DNA of 64,000 bases from positions 62,001 through 126,000 of the forward strand of contig NZ_PVZN01000003.1 of the NCBI RefSeq assembly GCF_003024385.1. Direction: 5' to 3'. Below are positions 9,770-20,034 of this stretch, one piece after another. The translations under genes were made by a program, and so were the position numbers. How positions within the stretch are numbered: position 1 is the first letter of the stretch; the number at the start of each line of letters is the position of its first letter. Source of the DNA: Pseudomonas sp. BBP2017. GTDB lineage: Bacteria; Pseudomonadota; Gammaproteobacteria; Pseudomonadales; Pseudomonadaceae. The notes below the pieces were generated by a model that saw nothing but the letters and a program-made list of their open reading frames with translations, searched no databases and was not told the DNA's origin.

Positions 9770-11022
9770 ACATCTCCTCGCGCGTCACGCGGCAGGCGCA
9801 GCTCGGTGAGCGTACCGCCTTCCTCATGACTATAGAGTTTTACCGAGCCGCCAGCACGGGTCACGCTGGCCTTGCTCAAGAACAGGCCGAGGCCAAAGCC
9901 TTTGCCCTTGGTGGTAAAGAAGGGTTTGCCGATCGACTCGGCAATGGCCACCGGCACACCCGGACCATGGTCGCGGATGCTGATCACCATATCTTGCGCA
10001 TCCCAGTCCAGGCGCACTTCAAGCTCGTCCGGACAGGCATCAGCTGCATTGTTCAACAGGTTCAGTAACGCCTGAGTCAGATCAGGTGGTGGCGCCAGCC
10101 GCGGCACACTGCCCTGCCCCAGGCGCTGAAAACGGTAACTGGCCTCGGGACGCATCAGGTGCCAGCGGTTCAGGGCTTCATCCAGCCAGGCCGTGACCTC
10201 CTGATCTTCCACCGCCATGCGCCGGTTGGCCTCGGCGGCACGCACCAGGTTCTGCAGGGTCTCTTTACACAATTTGACCTGATCCTGCAGCACCGCCAGG
10301 TCTTCCTGCAACAACGGGTCGTTGTGGTCCTGGCGCATTTCCTTGATCAACACACTCATTGTTGCCAGCGGTGTACCCAGCTCATGAGCAGCACCAGCGG
10401 CCTGGGTGGCAACTGCCAGCAGTTGCTGGTCGCGCAGGCCTTCTTCGCGCCGCTCGGCACGCAACTGTTCCTGACGGCGCAGCTCTTCGGCCATTTTCGC
10501 CGCAAAGAAGGTGATCACCGCCGCCGCCAGGGCAATACTCAACCACATGCCGTAGACCTGCATCTTTTCCCGCGCCATAGGGAAGGTCTCCAGCGGGTAG
10601 AACTGCACCAGCAGCAAGCTGTAAGCCGCCAGGGCGATACCTGAGAGGACCAGTGAATAAACCCAGGGCAAGGTCACTGCGGCAATCGCCAGCGGCACCA
10701 GATAGTAAGAAACAAAGGGGTTGGTCGAGCCGCCAGAGTAATACAGCAAGGCGCTGTGGATCAGCAGGTCACAGGCCAGCTGGAAGGCATATTCCAGCTC
10801 GGTGACCGGCAACGACAGGCGCAGGCGCAAGGCCGTGAACGCACACAGCAGGCTCGACAGGCCGAGAGTGATCACCAACGACAACCATGGCAGTGGCAGC
10901 AGTTCGGTCCAGTAGGCAACGCCCACCGAGCCGGCCTGGGCGGCCAATACCAGAATGCGGATAAAGGTCAGGCGCCAGAGGTTCTGACGGGTTGCGGACA
11001 GCAGTTGTACGGGGGCGAGCAT
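9766..11022 (-). CDS. roxS: Redox sensor histidine kinase RoxS (RegB/PrrB family)
   Basis: 418 aa. Six hydrophobic segments in residues 20-175 form the membrane sensor. The quinone-binding heptapeptide GGSTNPF is at 97-103, the H-box AAHELGTPLATMSVL has phospho-acceptor His213, and the redox-active Cys252 is in KLCKETLQNL. An HATPase domain follows (NAADACPDELEV, GKGFGLGLFLSKA). It senses the ubiquinone/redox state and phosphorylates RoxR. The start at 11022 (MLAPVQLLSATRQNLWRLTF) has AGGAG upstream. Confidence 0.95.
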   Translation of the reverse strand: MLAPVQLLSATRQNLWRLTFIRILVLAAQAGSVGVAYWTELLPLPWLSLVITLGLSSLLCAFTALRLRLSLPVTELEYAFQLACDLLIHSALLYYSGGSTNPFVSYYLVPLAIAAVTLPWVYSLVLSGIALAAYSLLLVQFYPLETFPMAREKMQVYGMWLSIALAAAVITFFAAKMAEELRRQEQLRAERREEGLRDQQLLAVATQAAGAAHELGTPLATMSVLIKEMRQDHNDPLLQEDLAVLQDQVKLCKETLQNLVRAAEANRRMAVEDQEVTAWLDEALNRWHLMRPEASYRFQRLGQGSVPRLAPPPDLTQALLNLLNNAADACPDELEVRLDWDAQDMVISIRDHGPGVPVAIAESIGKPFFTTKGKGFGLGLFLSKASVTRAGGSVKLYSHEEGGTLTELRLPRDARGDV

Positions 11023-11224
11023 GAGCTCTCCTGATGAGTGCTCCAGGGCGAATCGTGGCGAGTATACCGAAGCTGTGCTGTGCTCTGCAGGCATGCGGCA
11101 AAGCGCCACACTTTTTTACACAACAATGATGGCCTTTATGAACCTCACTACACTCTTGCGAGTCTCATGGGCCTGCGTGGAATGGATTTCACTGCGTCCA
11201 CGCCTCATTTTCAAGGAGTCACAC

Positions 11225-11938
11225 ATGCTTAACACCCGCCGCAGCGCCACCCTTGTAATGGCCACCAGCCTGCTCGCCAGCCTCCCCGCGCTGGCAGAAG
11301 AACCGCGTTACAACCAGATCTCGCTGCGTGCCGAAGTCAGCAAGGAAGTGGCGCGCGATCTGATGATCGTGACCCTGTACAGCGAAGCGCAGAACACCGA
11401 TCCGGGCAAGCTGGCCAAGGAAATCACCGAAACCATGAACAAGGCGGTGCAACAGGCCCGCGAGGTCAAGGAGGTCAAGATCAGCCAGGGCAGCCGCAAC
11501 AGCTACCCGATCTATGACAACAAGGGTCAGAAGATCACCGGTTGGCGCGAGCGCGCCGAGCTGCGCCTGGAAAGTGCCGACTTCCCGGCCTTGTCGAAAC
11601 TCACCGGAACCTTGCTGCAGGACCTGAAAATGGGCGGCATGGACTTCTCCATCGCCCCGGCCACACGCAAAACCAGCGAGGACGAACTGCTCAAGGACGC
11701 CGTCAATGCCTTCAAGACCCGCGCCCAGCTGGCCACTGAAGCCCTGGGTGGCAAAAGCTACAAAGTGGTCAACCTCAACCTCAATAGCAGCGGCTATCCG
11801 CATCCCTATGCGCGAAGTGCCCCTATGATGATGAAAGCCGGCATGGCCGAAGACGCTGCACCTGCGCCAGACATCGAAGCCGGCACTAGCCAGGTGAGCC
11901 TCAGCGCCGACGGTACCATCGAAGTACAGATGCCCTGA
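11225..11938 (+). CDS. SIMPL (DUF541) domain periplasmic protein
   Basis: 237 aa. Signal peptide MLNTRRSATLVMATSLLASL...ALA precedes a SIMPL domain (YNQISLRAEVSKEVARDLMI, GWRERAELRLESADFPALSK). The family includes oxidative-stress and periplasmic proteins related to E. coli YggE; the biochemical role is unclear. ATG at 11225 has AAGGAGT at 11213-11219. It is divergent from roxS. The tail is Ala/Pro/Met-rich (MMMKAGMAEDAAPAPDI). Confidence 0.85.
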   Translation: MLNTRRSATLVMATSLLASLPALAEEPRYNQISLRAEVSKEVARDLMIVTLYSEAQNTDPGKLAKEITETMNKAVQQAREVKEVKISQGSRNSYPIYDNKGQKITGWRERAELRLESADFPALSKLTGTLLQDLKMGGMDFSIAPATRKTSEDELLKDAVNAFKTRAQLATEALGGKSYKVVNLNLNSSGYPHPYARSAPMMMKAGMAEDAAPAPDIEAGTSQVSLSADGTIEVQMP

Positions 11939-12254
11939 GTAACGTTACGGTTGTGCAGATTCGTGGCAGCTGCGGCTGCCACGAACACTGTTACGCGTAG
12001 CAACCAGGTGCACTGTTGCGGTGCCAGGCGTGACCACCATGATGCATAACGTCTCCGAAACATACTGAAATACCCATCCGCAAACGTTCAACTTCGTAAA
12101 AAATTATACGAATGCGACATTCCTGTACGTTCGTCCCACTGTTTGCCGCCACACATCCCTTTGAGTGTTGCATTGGGTATGGGCCCTGCATAAGTATCCG
12201 CAGGACGGCTCACAAGGCCCCCCTCAAATCAAAAATGACAACAATGAGGCCACC
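11939..12254. other. Intergenic region upstream of the dpp locus
   Basis: 316 nt without a gene. Just after the SIMPL stop is a perfect 11-bp hairpin (TTCGTGGCAGC 11960-11970, GCTGCCACGAA 11975-11985) with loop TGCG, probably a transcript end though without a T-run. The AT-rich part around 12080-12120 is the likely place for the dpp promoter, but I see no convincing -35/-10 pair. Confidence 0.5.
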
Positions 12255-13880
12255 ATGCTCAAACACGCGGTCATTCCGTTTCTAGTCGGCGCAGGCTTGC
12301 TTGCCGGCGCACCTTCAGCCCTCGCGGCGACTAACCTGGTGTTCTGCTCCGAAGGCAGCCCCGCTGGCTTCGACCCGGGCCAGTACACCACCGGAACCGA
12401 CTTCGACGCCTCAGCCGAGACTGTCTTCAACCGCCTGAGCCAGTTCGAGCGCGGCAGTACTGCTGTCATTCCGGGCCTGGCAACCAGCTGGGACATTTCC
12501 GATGATGGCCTGACCTACACCTTCCACCTGCGTAAAGGGGTCAAGTTCCACACCACCGACTTCTTCAAGCCGACCCGCGAATTCAACGCCGACGACGTCC
12601 TCTTCACCTTCAAGCGAATGCTCGACAAGGACATGCCGTTCCGCAAGGCCTACCCCACCGAGTTCCCGTACTTCACCGACATGGGCATGGACAAGAACAT
12701 CGCCAAGGTGGAGAAGCTCGACGACCACACCGTCAAGTTCACCCTCAACGGTGTCGACGCCGCATTCATCCAGAACCTGGCCATGAGCTTCGCCTCGATC
12801 CAGTCGGCCGAATACGCCGACCAACTGCTCAAGCAAGGCAAGCCCGCCGACATCAACCAGAAGCCGATCGGCACCGGGCCGTTCGTGTTCAGCAAGTACC
12901 AGAAGGACGCGCAGATCCGCTTCAAGGGCAACAAGGACTACTGGCAGCCCGATGACGTGAAGATCGACAACCTGATCTTCGCCATCACCACCGACGCCTC
13001 GGTGCGCATGCAGAAGCTGAAGAAGAACGAATGCCAGGTCACCCTGTTCCCGCGCCCCGCTGACATCGAGCCGCTCAAGGCCGACCCGAACCTGAAGATG
13101 CCCGACCAGGCAGGCTTCAACCTCGGCTATATCGCCTACAACGTGATGGACAAGATCAAGGGCAGCAACGAAGCCAACCCGATGGCCCAGCTCAAGGTCC
13201 GCCAGGCCCTGGACATGGCGGTGAACAAGCCTGAAATCATCAAGTCGGTGTACCAGGGCGCAGGTCAGCTGGCGGTCAACGCCATGCCGCCGACCCAATG
13301 GTCCTACGACACCACCATCAAGGACGCAGCGTTCGACCCGGAAAAAGCCAAGCAACTGCTCAAGGAAGCCGGGGTCAAGGAAGGCACCGAAATCACCCTG
13401 TGGGCCATGCCGGTGCAACGCCCGTACAACCCCAACGCCAAACTGATGGCCGAGATGCTCCAGTCCGACTGGAAGAAAATCGGCATCAACGCCAAGATCG
13501 TCAGCTACGAGTGGGGTGAATACATCAAGCGTTCCAAAGGTGGCGAGAACGGCGCCATGCTGATTGGCTGGAGCGGTGACAACGGTGACCCGGACAACTG
13601 GCTCGGCACCCTGTTCGGTTGCGACGCCGTTGCCGGCAACAACTTCTCCAAATGGTGCGACAAGCCCTACGACGACCTGATCAAGCAGGCCAAGGCCACC
13701 GCTGACCAAGCCAAGCGTACCGAGCTGTACAAGCAAGCCCAGCACCGCCTCAAAGACCAGGTGCCGATGACACCGATCGCGCACTCGACGGTGTATCAAC
13801 CGATGCGTAACACCGTACAGGACTTCAAGATCAGCCCGTTCGGCTTGAATTCCTTCTATGGGGTCAGCGTGACCAAATAG
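12255..13880 (+). CDS. dppA: Dipeptide ABC transporter substrate-binding protein (DppA-type, first copy)
   Basis: 541 aa. Signal peptide MLKHAVIPFLVGAGLLAGAP...LAA; the mature protein opens TNLVFCSEGSPAGFDPGQYT. SBP_bac_5 family, periplasmic, binds peptides and delivers them to DppBC. Conserved features are DDGLTYTFHLRKGVKFH, NADDVLFTFKRM and GWSGDNGDPDNWLG. Most similar to the next binding-protein gene (14131). The start at 12255 follows a GAGG-type site. First gene of a peptide-uptake locus running to 22911. Confidence 0.93.
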   Translation: MLKHAVIPFLVGAGLLAGAPSALAATNLVFCSEGSPAGFDPGQYTTGTDFDASAETVFNRLSQFERGSTAVIPGLATSWDISDDGLTYTFHLRKGVKFHTTDFFKPTREFNADDVLFTFKRMLDKDMPFRKAYPTEFPYFTDMGMDKNIAKVEKLDDHTVKFTLNGVDAAFIQNLAMSFASIQSAEYADQLLKQGKPADINQKPIGTGPFVFSKYQKDAQIRFKGNKDYWQPDDVKIDNLIFAITTDASVRMQKLKKNECQVTLFPRPADIEPLKADPNLKMPDQAGFNLGYIAYNVMDKIKGSNEANPMAQLKVRQALDMAVNKPEIIKSVYQGAGQLAVNAMPPTQWSYDTTIKDAAFDPEKAKQLLKEAGVKEGTEITLWAMPVQRPYNPNAKLMAEMLQSDWKKIGINAKIVSYEWGEYIKRSKGGENGAMLIGWSGDNGDPDNWLGTLFGCDAVAGNNFSKWCDKPYDDLIKQAKATADQAKRTELYKQAQHRLKDQVPMTPIAHSTVYQPMRNTVQDFKISPFGLNSFYGVSVTK

Positions 13881-13894
13881 CAGCCAGCAGCCCT

Positions 13895-13922
13895 GGTTCC
13901 GGCCCCAATGGGGTCCGGAGCC
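13895..13922 (+). terminator. Hairpin after the first dppA copy
   Basis: Imperfect inverted repeat (GGTTCCGGCCCC / GGGGTCCGGAGCC) with loop AAT, 14 nt after the stop. No T-tract. It may attenuate or stabilise the 3' end so that the binding protein is made in excess over downstream genes. The function is inferred. The rest of 13923-14130 is non-coding. Confidence 0.4.
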
Positions 13923-14130
13923 ATAGCCTGATGGTCTGGCAGGTCAACCGTTAGTGCATCGACACGGAAACGTCGCTCCGCCCTGTCGGACGCCTCCTAC
14001 ACATCTTTGCGTAATCGTACCTATCGACAACGCCGTGACGGCTCTACCGTCAAGGCAGCGTCGCAGTCGGTGCGATTCGTACGGCTGTGTGCCATGGACC
14101 GCTCAAAACAACAAGAAACCAAGGATCGTT

Positions 14131-15723
14131 ATGCGTCATACGCCATTTTTTGCAGCATTACTGGGCCTCGGCCTGCTCGCCCAGGCTCCCGTAAGCCTGG
14201 CCAACAACCTGGTGTTCTGCTCCGAAGGCAGCCCCGGTGGCTTCGACACCGCCCAGTACACCAGCGCCACCGACAACGACGCCGCCGAGCCGATCTACAA
14301 CCGTCTGGTCGAGTTCGAGCGCGGAGCCACTGCGGTCAAACCGGCCCTGGCAAAAAGCTGGGAGGTGTCCGATGACGGCCTGACCTACACCTTCCACCTG
14401 CGCGAAGGGGTCGAGTTTCACAGCAACAAGGACTTCACCCCTGGCCGCGAGATGAATGCCGACGATGTGCTGTTCACCTTCAATCGAATGCTCGACAGGG
14501 AGCACCCGTTTCGCAAGGCTTACCCCACCGAGTTCCCCTACTTCGTCGGCATGAGCCTGGACAAGAACATTGCCCGGGTCGAGAAGACCGCGCCGATGAC
14601 CGTGGTGTTCACCCTCAACAGCGTTGATGCCGCGTTCGTGCAGAACCTGGCGATGAGTTTCGCCGCCATCCTGTCAGCCGAGTATGCCCATCAGTTGATG
14701 ACCTCCGGCCGCCCCAGCGACATCAACCAGAAGCCGATCGGCACCGGTCCGTTCGTGTTCCAGCGCTACCAGAAGGATTCGCAGATCCGCTATCGCGGCA
14801 ACAAGGACTACTGGGACCCGGCTCAGGTCAAGCTCGACCAGTTGATCTTCTCGATCAACATCGACCCTTCAGTGCGTATCCAGAAACTGCGTAAGAACGA
14901 GTGCCAGATCACCCTGCATCCACGCCCGGCCGACCTTGATGCATTGAAGAATGACCCGCAGTTGCAGGTAATCGAAAAGCCCGGTTTCAACCTCGGCTAC
15001 ATCGCCTACAACGTGCAGCACAAACCCTTCGATCAGCTCGAAGTACGCCAGGCGATGGACATGGCGGTCAACAAACCGGCCATCGTCAAGGCGGTATATC
15101 AACAGGCAGGACAACTGGCGGTGGGCAGCATGCCGCCGACCCAATGGTCTTATGACGAAAGCATCAAAGACGCCGGTTACAACCCGGACAAGGCCCGCGA
15201 ATTGCTCAAGGCTGCCGGGGTCAAGGAAGGTACCGAAATCACCCTGTGGGCCATGCCCGTGCAACGTCCCTACAACCCCAACGCCAAGCTGATGGCCGAG
15301 ATGCTTCAGGCTGACTGGGCCAAGGTCGGCCTGAAAGTGAAGATCGTCAGCTACGAATGGGGCGAATACCTCAAACGCACCAAGGATGGCGAACATGATA
15401 TCTCGCTGATCGGCTGGACCGGCGACAACGGCGACCCGGACAACTGGCTGGGCACGCTGTACAGCTGCGACGCCATCGGCAGCAACAACTACTCCATGTG
15501 GTGCGACCCGCAGTACGACACGCTGATCAAAAAAGCCAAGACCATCACTGATCGTGAGCAGCGCACCGTGCTTTATCAACAGGCCCAGCAACGCCTCAAG
15601 CAGCAGGTGCCGATTACCCCGATCGCCCACTCGACGGTCAACCAACCGCTCAGTGCCAAGGTCGTGGGTTTCAAGGTAAGTCCTTTCGGGCGCAACAATT
15701 TCTCAGGCGTCAGCATCGAGTAA
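14131..15723 (+). CDS. Dipeptide ABC transporter substrate-binding protein (DppA-type, second copy)
   Basis: 530 aa. Signal peptide MRHTPFFAALLGLGLLAQAP, then NNLVFCSEGSPGGFDTAQYT. Same SBP_bac_5 fold and nearly the same motifs as the first copy (NADDVLFTFNRM, GWTGDNGDPDNWLG), so it is a tandem duplicate that has since diverged. Expected to bind di/tripeptides of different side-chain preference for the shared DppBCDF permease. The start at 14131 was chosen for the clean signal peptide; the preceding 250 nt are treated as untranslated. Confidence 0.93.
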   Translation: MRHTPFFAALLGLGLLAQAPVSLANNLVFCSEGSPGGFDTAQYTSATDNDAAEPIYNRLVEFERGATAVKPALAKSWEVSDDGLTYTFHLREGVEFHSNKDFTPGREMNADDVLFTFNRMLDREHPFRKAYPTEFPYFVGMSLDKNIARVEKTAPMTVVFTLNSVDAAFVQNLAMSFAAILSAEYAHQLMTSGRPSDINQKPIGTGPFVFQRYQKDSQIRYRGNKDYWDPAQVKLDQLIFSINIDPSVRIQKLRKNECQITLHPRPADLDALKNDPQLQVIEKPGFNLGYIAYNVQHKPFDQLEVRQAMDMAVNKPAIVKAVYQQAGQLAVGSMPPTQWSYDESIKDAGYNPDKARELLKAAGVKEGTEITLWAMPVQRPYNPNAKLMAEMLQADWAKVGLKVKIVSYEWGEYLKRTKDGEHDISLIGWTGDNGDPDNWLGTLYSCDAIGSNNYSMWCDPQYDTLIKKAKTITDREQRTVLYQQAQQRLKQQVPITPIAHSTVNQPLSAKVVGFKVSPFGRNNFSGVSIE

Positions 15724-15890
15724 ACACCTGATTCGGCCACGGGGGTGCAATCCACCCTCGCGACCGAACTCAGCCTGAATATGCCAGATCTTCTCGTGGC
15801 AAACGATTGCAACCCTTGTTTCACCCAGAAATACGCCCAGCTCACAAGGCCGGGCGGCAACTAAAAAAAGAAAAGAAAGGGAGCTTTACC

Positions 15891-17270
15891 TTGAGACCAA
15901 CCAAAATCGCAATACTGGCATTGTCCCTGAGTGGCCTGTCAGCCGTGGCTCAGGCCGAACCCGTGAGCCAGGACTTTGTTCCGGTCAGCGTCAAATCCAC
16001 CAGTGCCCAGAGTGAAGCCAAAGGCTTTATCGAAGGCCAGAGTCTGTCCGGTTCGACCCGCAACTGGTACGCCCGCGAACGCGCCACTCGCGCGCCGTTG
16101 TTCAAGTACTACAAGAGCGATGGTAGCCAACACGACACCCATAGCCGTGACAACTGGGTGCAAGGCACCATCCTCAACTACAGCTCGGGCTTCACAGAGG
16201 GCGCCGTTGGTTTCGCAACCGAAGTCGCCGCCTACAATGCCATCGCGCTTGAGCAGGGCCGCGCAGCGGTGGCCGGGCCGAACAACCGCACCCTGACCCA
16301 TAGTGACGGTGACGTCATCGGCCAGTGGAGCAAGATGGGCCTGGCGAACGTCAAGGCCCGTGTCTCCAACACCACCTTGACCGCCGGTCGCCAGTCCATC
16401 GACACCCCGGTCATTGCCTACATCGGCAACCGTGCCTTGCCGTCGAGCTTCGAGGGCGTGAGCATCCGCAGCGAAGAATTCGACAACCTGGCCTTTGATA
16501 TCGGCACCTTCGACCGCCTCTCGACGCGGACCGAACAGGGCACCAGCAAATTTGTCGCCGAGTACGGTGATCGCGCCTTCGAAGCCGATCACGTCAACAT
16601 CGCCGGTGTGAACTACCAGCCACTGAAGAGCTTGAAAACCAGCGTCTACGTGTCCAACGTCGAAGACTTGTGGAACCAGTACTATTTCGGCGCCAACCAT
16701 GAGCTGGGCGATAGTTCGGTATTGAGCCTTACCACGGGGCTGAACTACTACAAGACCAAAGATGAAGGTAAAAGCCTGCTCGGTGAGATCGACAACGATA
16801 CCTACAGTCTGTCGTTCGGCCTGACGCATCAGGCACACAACCTGAGCTTCTCCTACCAGCAGGTCAACGGTAACGAATACTTCGATTACCTGCACGACAC
16901 CAACGCGATCTACCTGGCCAACTCCCTGCTCTCGGACTTCAACGGCCCGAACGAGAAATCGATACAGATCGCCTACGTGCTGAACATGGCCCAGTACGGC
17001 GTACCCGGCCTGAAGTTCAACCTGTACAACGCCCGTGGTTGGTGCATCGATGGCACCCACTACAGCGGCACCGGCTATGACGTGAAAAACCTCGACGGCG
17101 AGAACCACTACGAGTGGGGTATCGGTACCACCTACGCGGTACAAAGCGGTTCACTCAAGGACACCACCATCCGCGCCACTTATACCGCGCACCGGGCCAG
17201 CAAGAACCAGGGCGACGGTAGCCTGGACGAGCTGCGTATCGTAACCACCATTCCATTCAACATTCTCTAA
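15891..17270 (+). CDS. OprD-family outer-membrane porin (OpdP-like)
   Basis: 459 aa from a TTG start at 15891, seven nt after AAGGGAG (15877-15883). Signal peptide (PTKIAILALSLSGLSAVAQA), then the OprD-type opening GFIEGQSLSGSTRNWYARE. The body is beta-strand rich with alternating aromatic residues, ending TIPFNIL. OprD porins take up specific small solutes. P. aeruginosa OpdP sits in its dpp cluster and takes up Gly-Glu and other dipeptides, so the same role is inferred here from position between binding-protein genes. Confidence 0.88.
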   Translation: MRPTKIAILALSLSGLSAVAQAEPVSQDFVPVSVKSTSAQSEAKGFIEGQSLSGSTRNWYARERATRAPLFKYYKSDGSQHDTHSRDNWVQGTILNYSSGFTEGAVGFATEVAAYNAIALEQGRAAVAGPNNRTLTHSDGDVIGQWSKMGLANVKARVSNTTLTAGRQSIDTPVIAYIGNRALPSSFEGVSIRSEEFDNLAFDIGTFDRLSTRTEQGTSKFVAEYGDRAFEADHVNIAGVNYQPLKSLKTSVYVSNVEDLWNQYYFGANHELGDSSVLSLTTGLNYYKTKDEGKSLLGEIDNDTYSLSFGLTHQAHNLSFSYQQVNGNEYFDYLHDTNAIYLANSLLSDFNGPNEKSIQIAYVLNMAQYGVPGLKFNLYNARGWCIDGTHYSGTGYDVKNLDGENHYEWGIGTTYAVQSGSLKDTTIRATYTAHRASKNQGDGSLDELRIVTTIPFNIL

Positions 17271-17279
17271 GCGTCAGCT

Positions 17280-17310
17280 GCCACGACCGGTTCACCGAAC
17301 CGGTCGTGGC
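17280..17310 (+). terminator. Perfect hairpin after the OprD-type gene
   Basis: A 14-bp perfect stem (17280-17293 with 17297-17310) and loop ACC, starting 10 nt after the porin stop. No T-tract, so it probably ends or stabilises the porin transcript while allowing some read-through into the third binding-protein gene 36 nt further on. Confidence 0.6.
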
Positions 17311-17345
17311 GACTACGCTGGCTTAATTGATCGCAGGGAGGTTTC

Positions 17346-18941
17346 ATGAAATTGCTACCGCTTCAGGCTGCCCTGGCAGCCATCCTGTTGAGTACTGCGG
17401 CGGGCCTGGCGGCCAAGCCGCTGGTGGTGTGTACCGAGGCCAGCCCGGAAGGCTTCGATATCGTCCAGTACACCACGGCGGTGACCGCCGACGCTTCCGC
17501 CGAAACCGTGTTCAACCGCCTGGTCGACTTCAAGCCCGGCACCACAGAGATTCAGCCAGCCCTGGCCGAACGCTGGGAGATCAGCGACGACGGCCTGACC
17601 TACACCTTCCATCTGCGCCAAGGAGTGAAGTTCCACACCACCGACTACTTCACGCCGACCCGCGAGATGAATGCCGACGACGTGCTGTGGAGTTTCCGAC
17701 GCCAGCTGGACCCGAACCACCCGTGGCACAACAAGACCAGCATCGGCTTCCCCTATTTCGAGAGCATGGGCTTCAAAGACTTGCTCAAGAGCGTCGAGAA
17801 AACCGACGATCACACCGTGGTCTTCACTCTCACCCGCCCGGAAGCGCCGTTCTTGCCTGACCTGGCCATGGCCTTCACCTCGATCTATTCCGCCGAGTAC
17901 GGCGACCAGCTGCTCAAGGCCAACAAAACCGCCGAGCTCAACAGCAAACCAATCGGCACTGGCCCGTTCATTTTCCAGCGTTACGTCAAGGACGCCCAGG
18001 TCCGCTACAAGCCCAACCCCGACTACTTCCGTGGCAAGCCACCGGCCGATGCGCTGATTTTCGCCATCGCCAGCGACAACAACGTGCGTCTGCAGAAGCT
18101 CAAGGCCAACGAATGCCAGGTGGCGCTGTATCCCAAACCTGATGACATCCCCAGCATCAAGGCCGACCCCAAGCTGAAAGTCGCCGAGATGGAGGCCCTG
18201 ACCACCGGTTACATCTCGCTCAACAACGAGCACAAATACCTGAGCGACGTGCGTGTGCGTAAAGCCATCAACATGGCCTTCGACCGCCAGACCCATGTCG
18301 ACCAGCTATTCGGCAAGGGTAATGCGCTGGTCGGCATCAACCCTTATCCACCAACGCTGATGGGCTACAACACCGCCAACCAGAATCCGCCCCGCGACCT
18401 CGACAAGGCCCGTGCCCTGCTCAAGGAAGCCGGGGTCCCGGAAGGCGCGGTGCTGACCCTGTTCACCCGCAACGGCGGCGGCCCGACCAACCCCAACCCG
18501 CAATTGAGCGCCCAGATGCTCCAGGCCGACCTGGCCAAGATCGGCCTGAAAGTCGATATCCGGGTGATGGAATGGGCCGAAATGCTCCGCCGCGCCAAGA
18601 AGGGCGAGCCTGACATGGTGTCTACCGGCTGGGTGGGCGACAACGGCGATCCGGACAACTTCCTCACCCCGCTGCTCAGTTGCGATGCAGTGAAAAGCGG
18701 CGAGAACTATGCCCGCTGGTGCAACCAGAAATTCCAGCGTTTGATCGACAAGGCCCGGGTAGTGACCGACACGCAAGAGCGCGCAGCGCTCTATGTAAAG
18801 GCGCTGGCGGTGTACGATGAAGATCAACCGTGGATCAGCATGGCACATCCGAAGATGTTCACCGCCATGCGCAACAACGTTGAGGGGTACCACATCAACC
18901 CCCTCACCAATAACAACTTTGCCACCACCCAGGTGAAGTAG
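17346..18941 (+). CDS. Dipeptide ABC transporter substrate-binding protein (DppA-type, third copy)
   Basis: 531 aa. Signal peptide MKLLPLQAALAAILLSTAAG; the mature part begins KPLVVCTEASPEGFDIVQYT. SBP_bac_5 family, more diverged from the first two copies (GWVGDNGDPDNFLTPLLSCD; NADDVLWSFRRQ). It directly precedes dppB, so it may be the ancestral partner of this permease. AGGGAGG at 17336-17342 serves the ATG at 17346. Confidence 0.93.
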   Translation: MKLLPLQAALAAILLSTAAGLAAKPLVVCTEASPEGFDIVQYTTAVTADASAETVFNRLVDFKPGTTEIQPALAERWEISDDGLTYTFHLRQGVKFHTTDYFTPTREMNADDVLWSFRRQLDPNHPWHNKTSIGFPYFESMGFKDLLKSVEKTDDHTVVFTLTRPEAPFLPDLAMAFTSIYSAEYGDQLLKANKTAELNSKPIGTGPFIFQRYVKDAQVRYKPNPDYFRGKPPADALIFAIASDNNVRLQKLKANECQVALYPKPDDIPSIKADPKLKVAEMEALTTGYISLNNEHKYLSDVRVRKAINMAFDRQTHVDQLFGKGNALVGINPYPPTLMGYNTANQNPPRDLDKARALLKEAGVPEGAVLTLFTRNGGGPTNPNPQLSAQMLQADLAKIGLKVDIRVMEWAEMLRRAKKGEPDMVSTGWVGDNGDPDNFLTPLLSCDAVKSGENYARWCNQKFQRLIDKARVVTDTQERAALYVKALAVYDEDQPWISMAHPKMFTAMRNNVEGYHINPLTNNNFATTQVK

Positions 18942-19013
18942 AACAAGAACGGCCGCCGGCCCCAACCCGGGGTTGGCGGACATGCCTGACCGGCTGATGA
19001 GGTACACCAGAAG

Positions 19014-20024
19014 ATGTTTAGTTTTATTGCCCGGCGCCTGGGATTATTGATCCCGACCCTTTTCGGCATCACCTTGCTGACGTTCGCGCTCATACGGCTG
19101 ATACCCGGTGACCCGGTGGAAGTCATGATGGGTGAGCGCCGGGTTGACCCCGAGATGCATGCCCAGGCCATGGAGCGCCTTGGCTTGAACAAGCCGTTGC
19201 CAGCGCAGTACCTGGACTATGTCGGCAAGCTCGCCCAGGGCGATCTGGGTGAATCGCTGCGTACCCGTGAAAGCGTCTGGACCGAGTTCCTCGCACTGTT
19301 CCCGGCGACCCTGGAACTGGCCATCGCGGCGTTGTTTTTCGCCGGGGTGATCGGCCTGCTGGCCGGGGTGATTGCCGCCCTCAAGCGCGGCTCGCTGTTC
19401 GATCATGGCGTCATGGGCATTTCCCTGGCCGGCTATTCGATGCCGATCTTCTGGTGGGGCCTGATTCTGATCATGTTCTTCTCCGTAAGCCTGGGCTGGA
19501 CCCCGGTTTCCGGACGCATCGACTTGCTGTACGACATTGAGCCGAAAACCGGCTTCATGCTCATCGATACCCTGCTCAGCGATGAAGAAGGCGCGTTCAA
19601 GGACGCCCTGATGCACCTGATTCTGCCGGCCATCGTCCTCGGCACCATTCCACTGGCGGTGATCGCCCGGATGACCCGCTCGTCGATGCTCGAAGTGCTG
19701 CGCGAAGATTACATTCGCACCGCCCGGGCCAAAGGCCTGTCGCCTGCGCGGGTAGTGTTCGTCCACGGCCTGCGCAATGCCTTGATTCCGGTACTGACCG
19801 TATTTGGCCTGCAGGTCGGCACCTTGCTGGCTGGCGCAGTACTGACCGAAACCATCTTTTCCTGGCCGGGCATCGGCAAATGGTTGATCGAAGCCATCGG
19901 CGCCCGTGATTACCCCGTGGTACAGAACGGCATCCTGTTGATTGCCTGCCTGGTGATCCTGGTCAACTTCGTCGTGGATATCCTCTACGGCCTGGCCAAC
20001 CCACGCATCCGTCATCAGCGCTGA
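19014..20024 (+). CDS. dppB: Dipeptide ABC transporter permease DppB
   Basis: 336 aa inner-membrane permease with the family N-terminus MFSFIARRLGLLIPTLFGIT, six hydrophobic segments, and the cytoplasmic EAA-type loop (EVLREDYIRTARAKGLSPAR) that contacts the ATPases. It pairs with DppC to form the channel. 10 nt before dppC. Confidence 0.97.
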   Translation: MFSFIARRLGLLIPTLFGITLLTFALIRLIPGDPVEVMMGERRVDPEMHAQAMERLGLNKPLPAQYLDYVGKLAQGDLGESLRTRESVWTEFLALFPATLELAIAALFFAGVIGLLAGVIAALKRGSLFDHGVMGISLAGYSMPIFWWGLILIMFFSVSLGWTPVSGRIDLLYDIEPKTGFMLIDTLLSDEEGAFKDALMHLILPAIVLGTIPLAVIARMTRSSMLEVLREDYIRTARAKGLSPARVVFVHGLRNALIPVLTVFGLQVGTLLAGAVLTETIFSWPGIGKWLIEAIGARDYPVVQNGILLIACLVILVNFVVDILYGLANPRIRHQR

Positions 20025-20034
20025 GGGCCCCGTC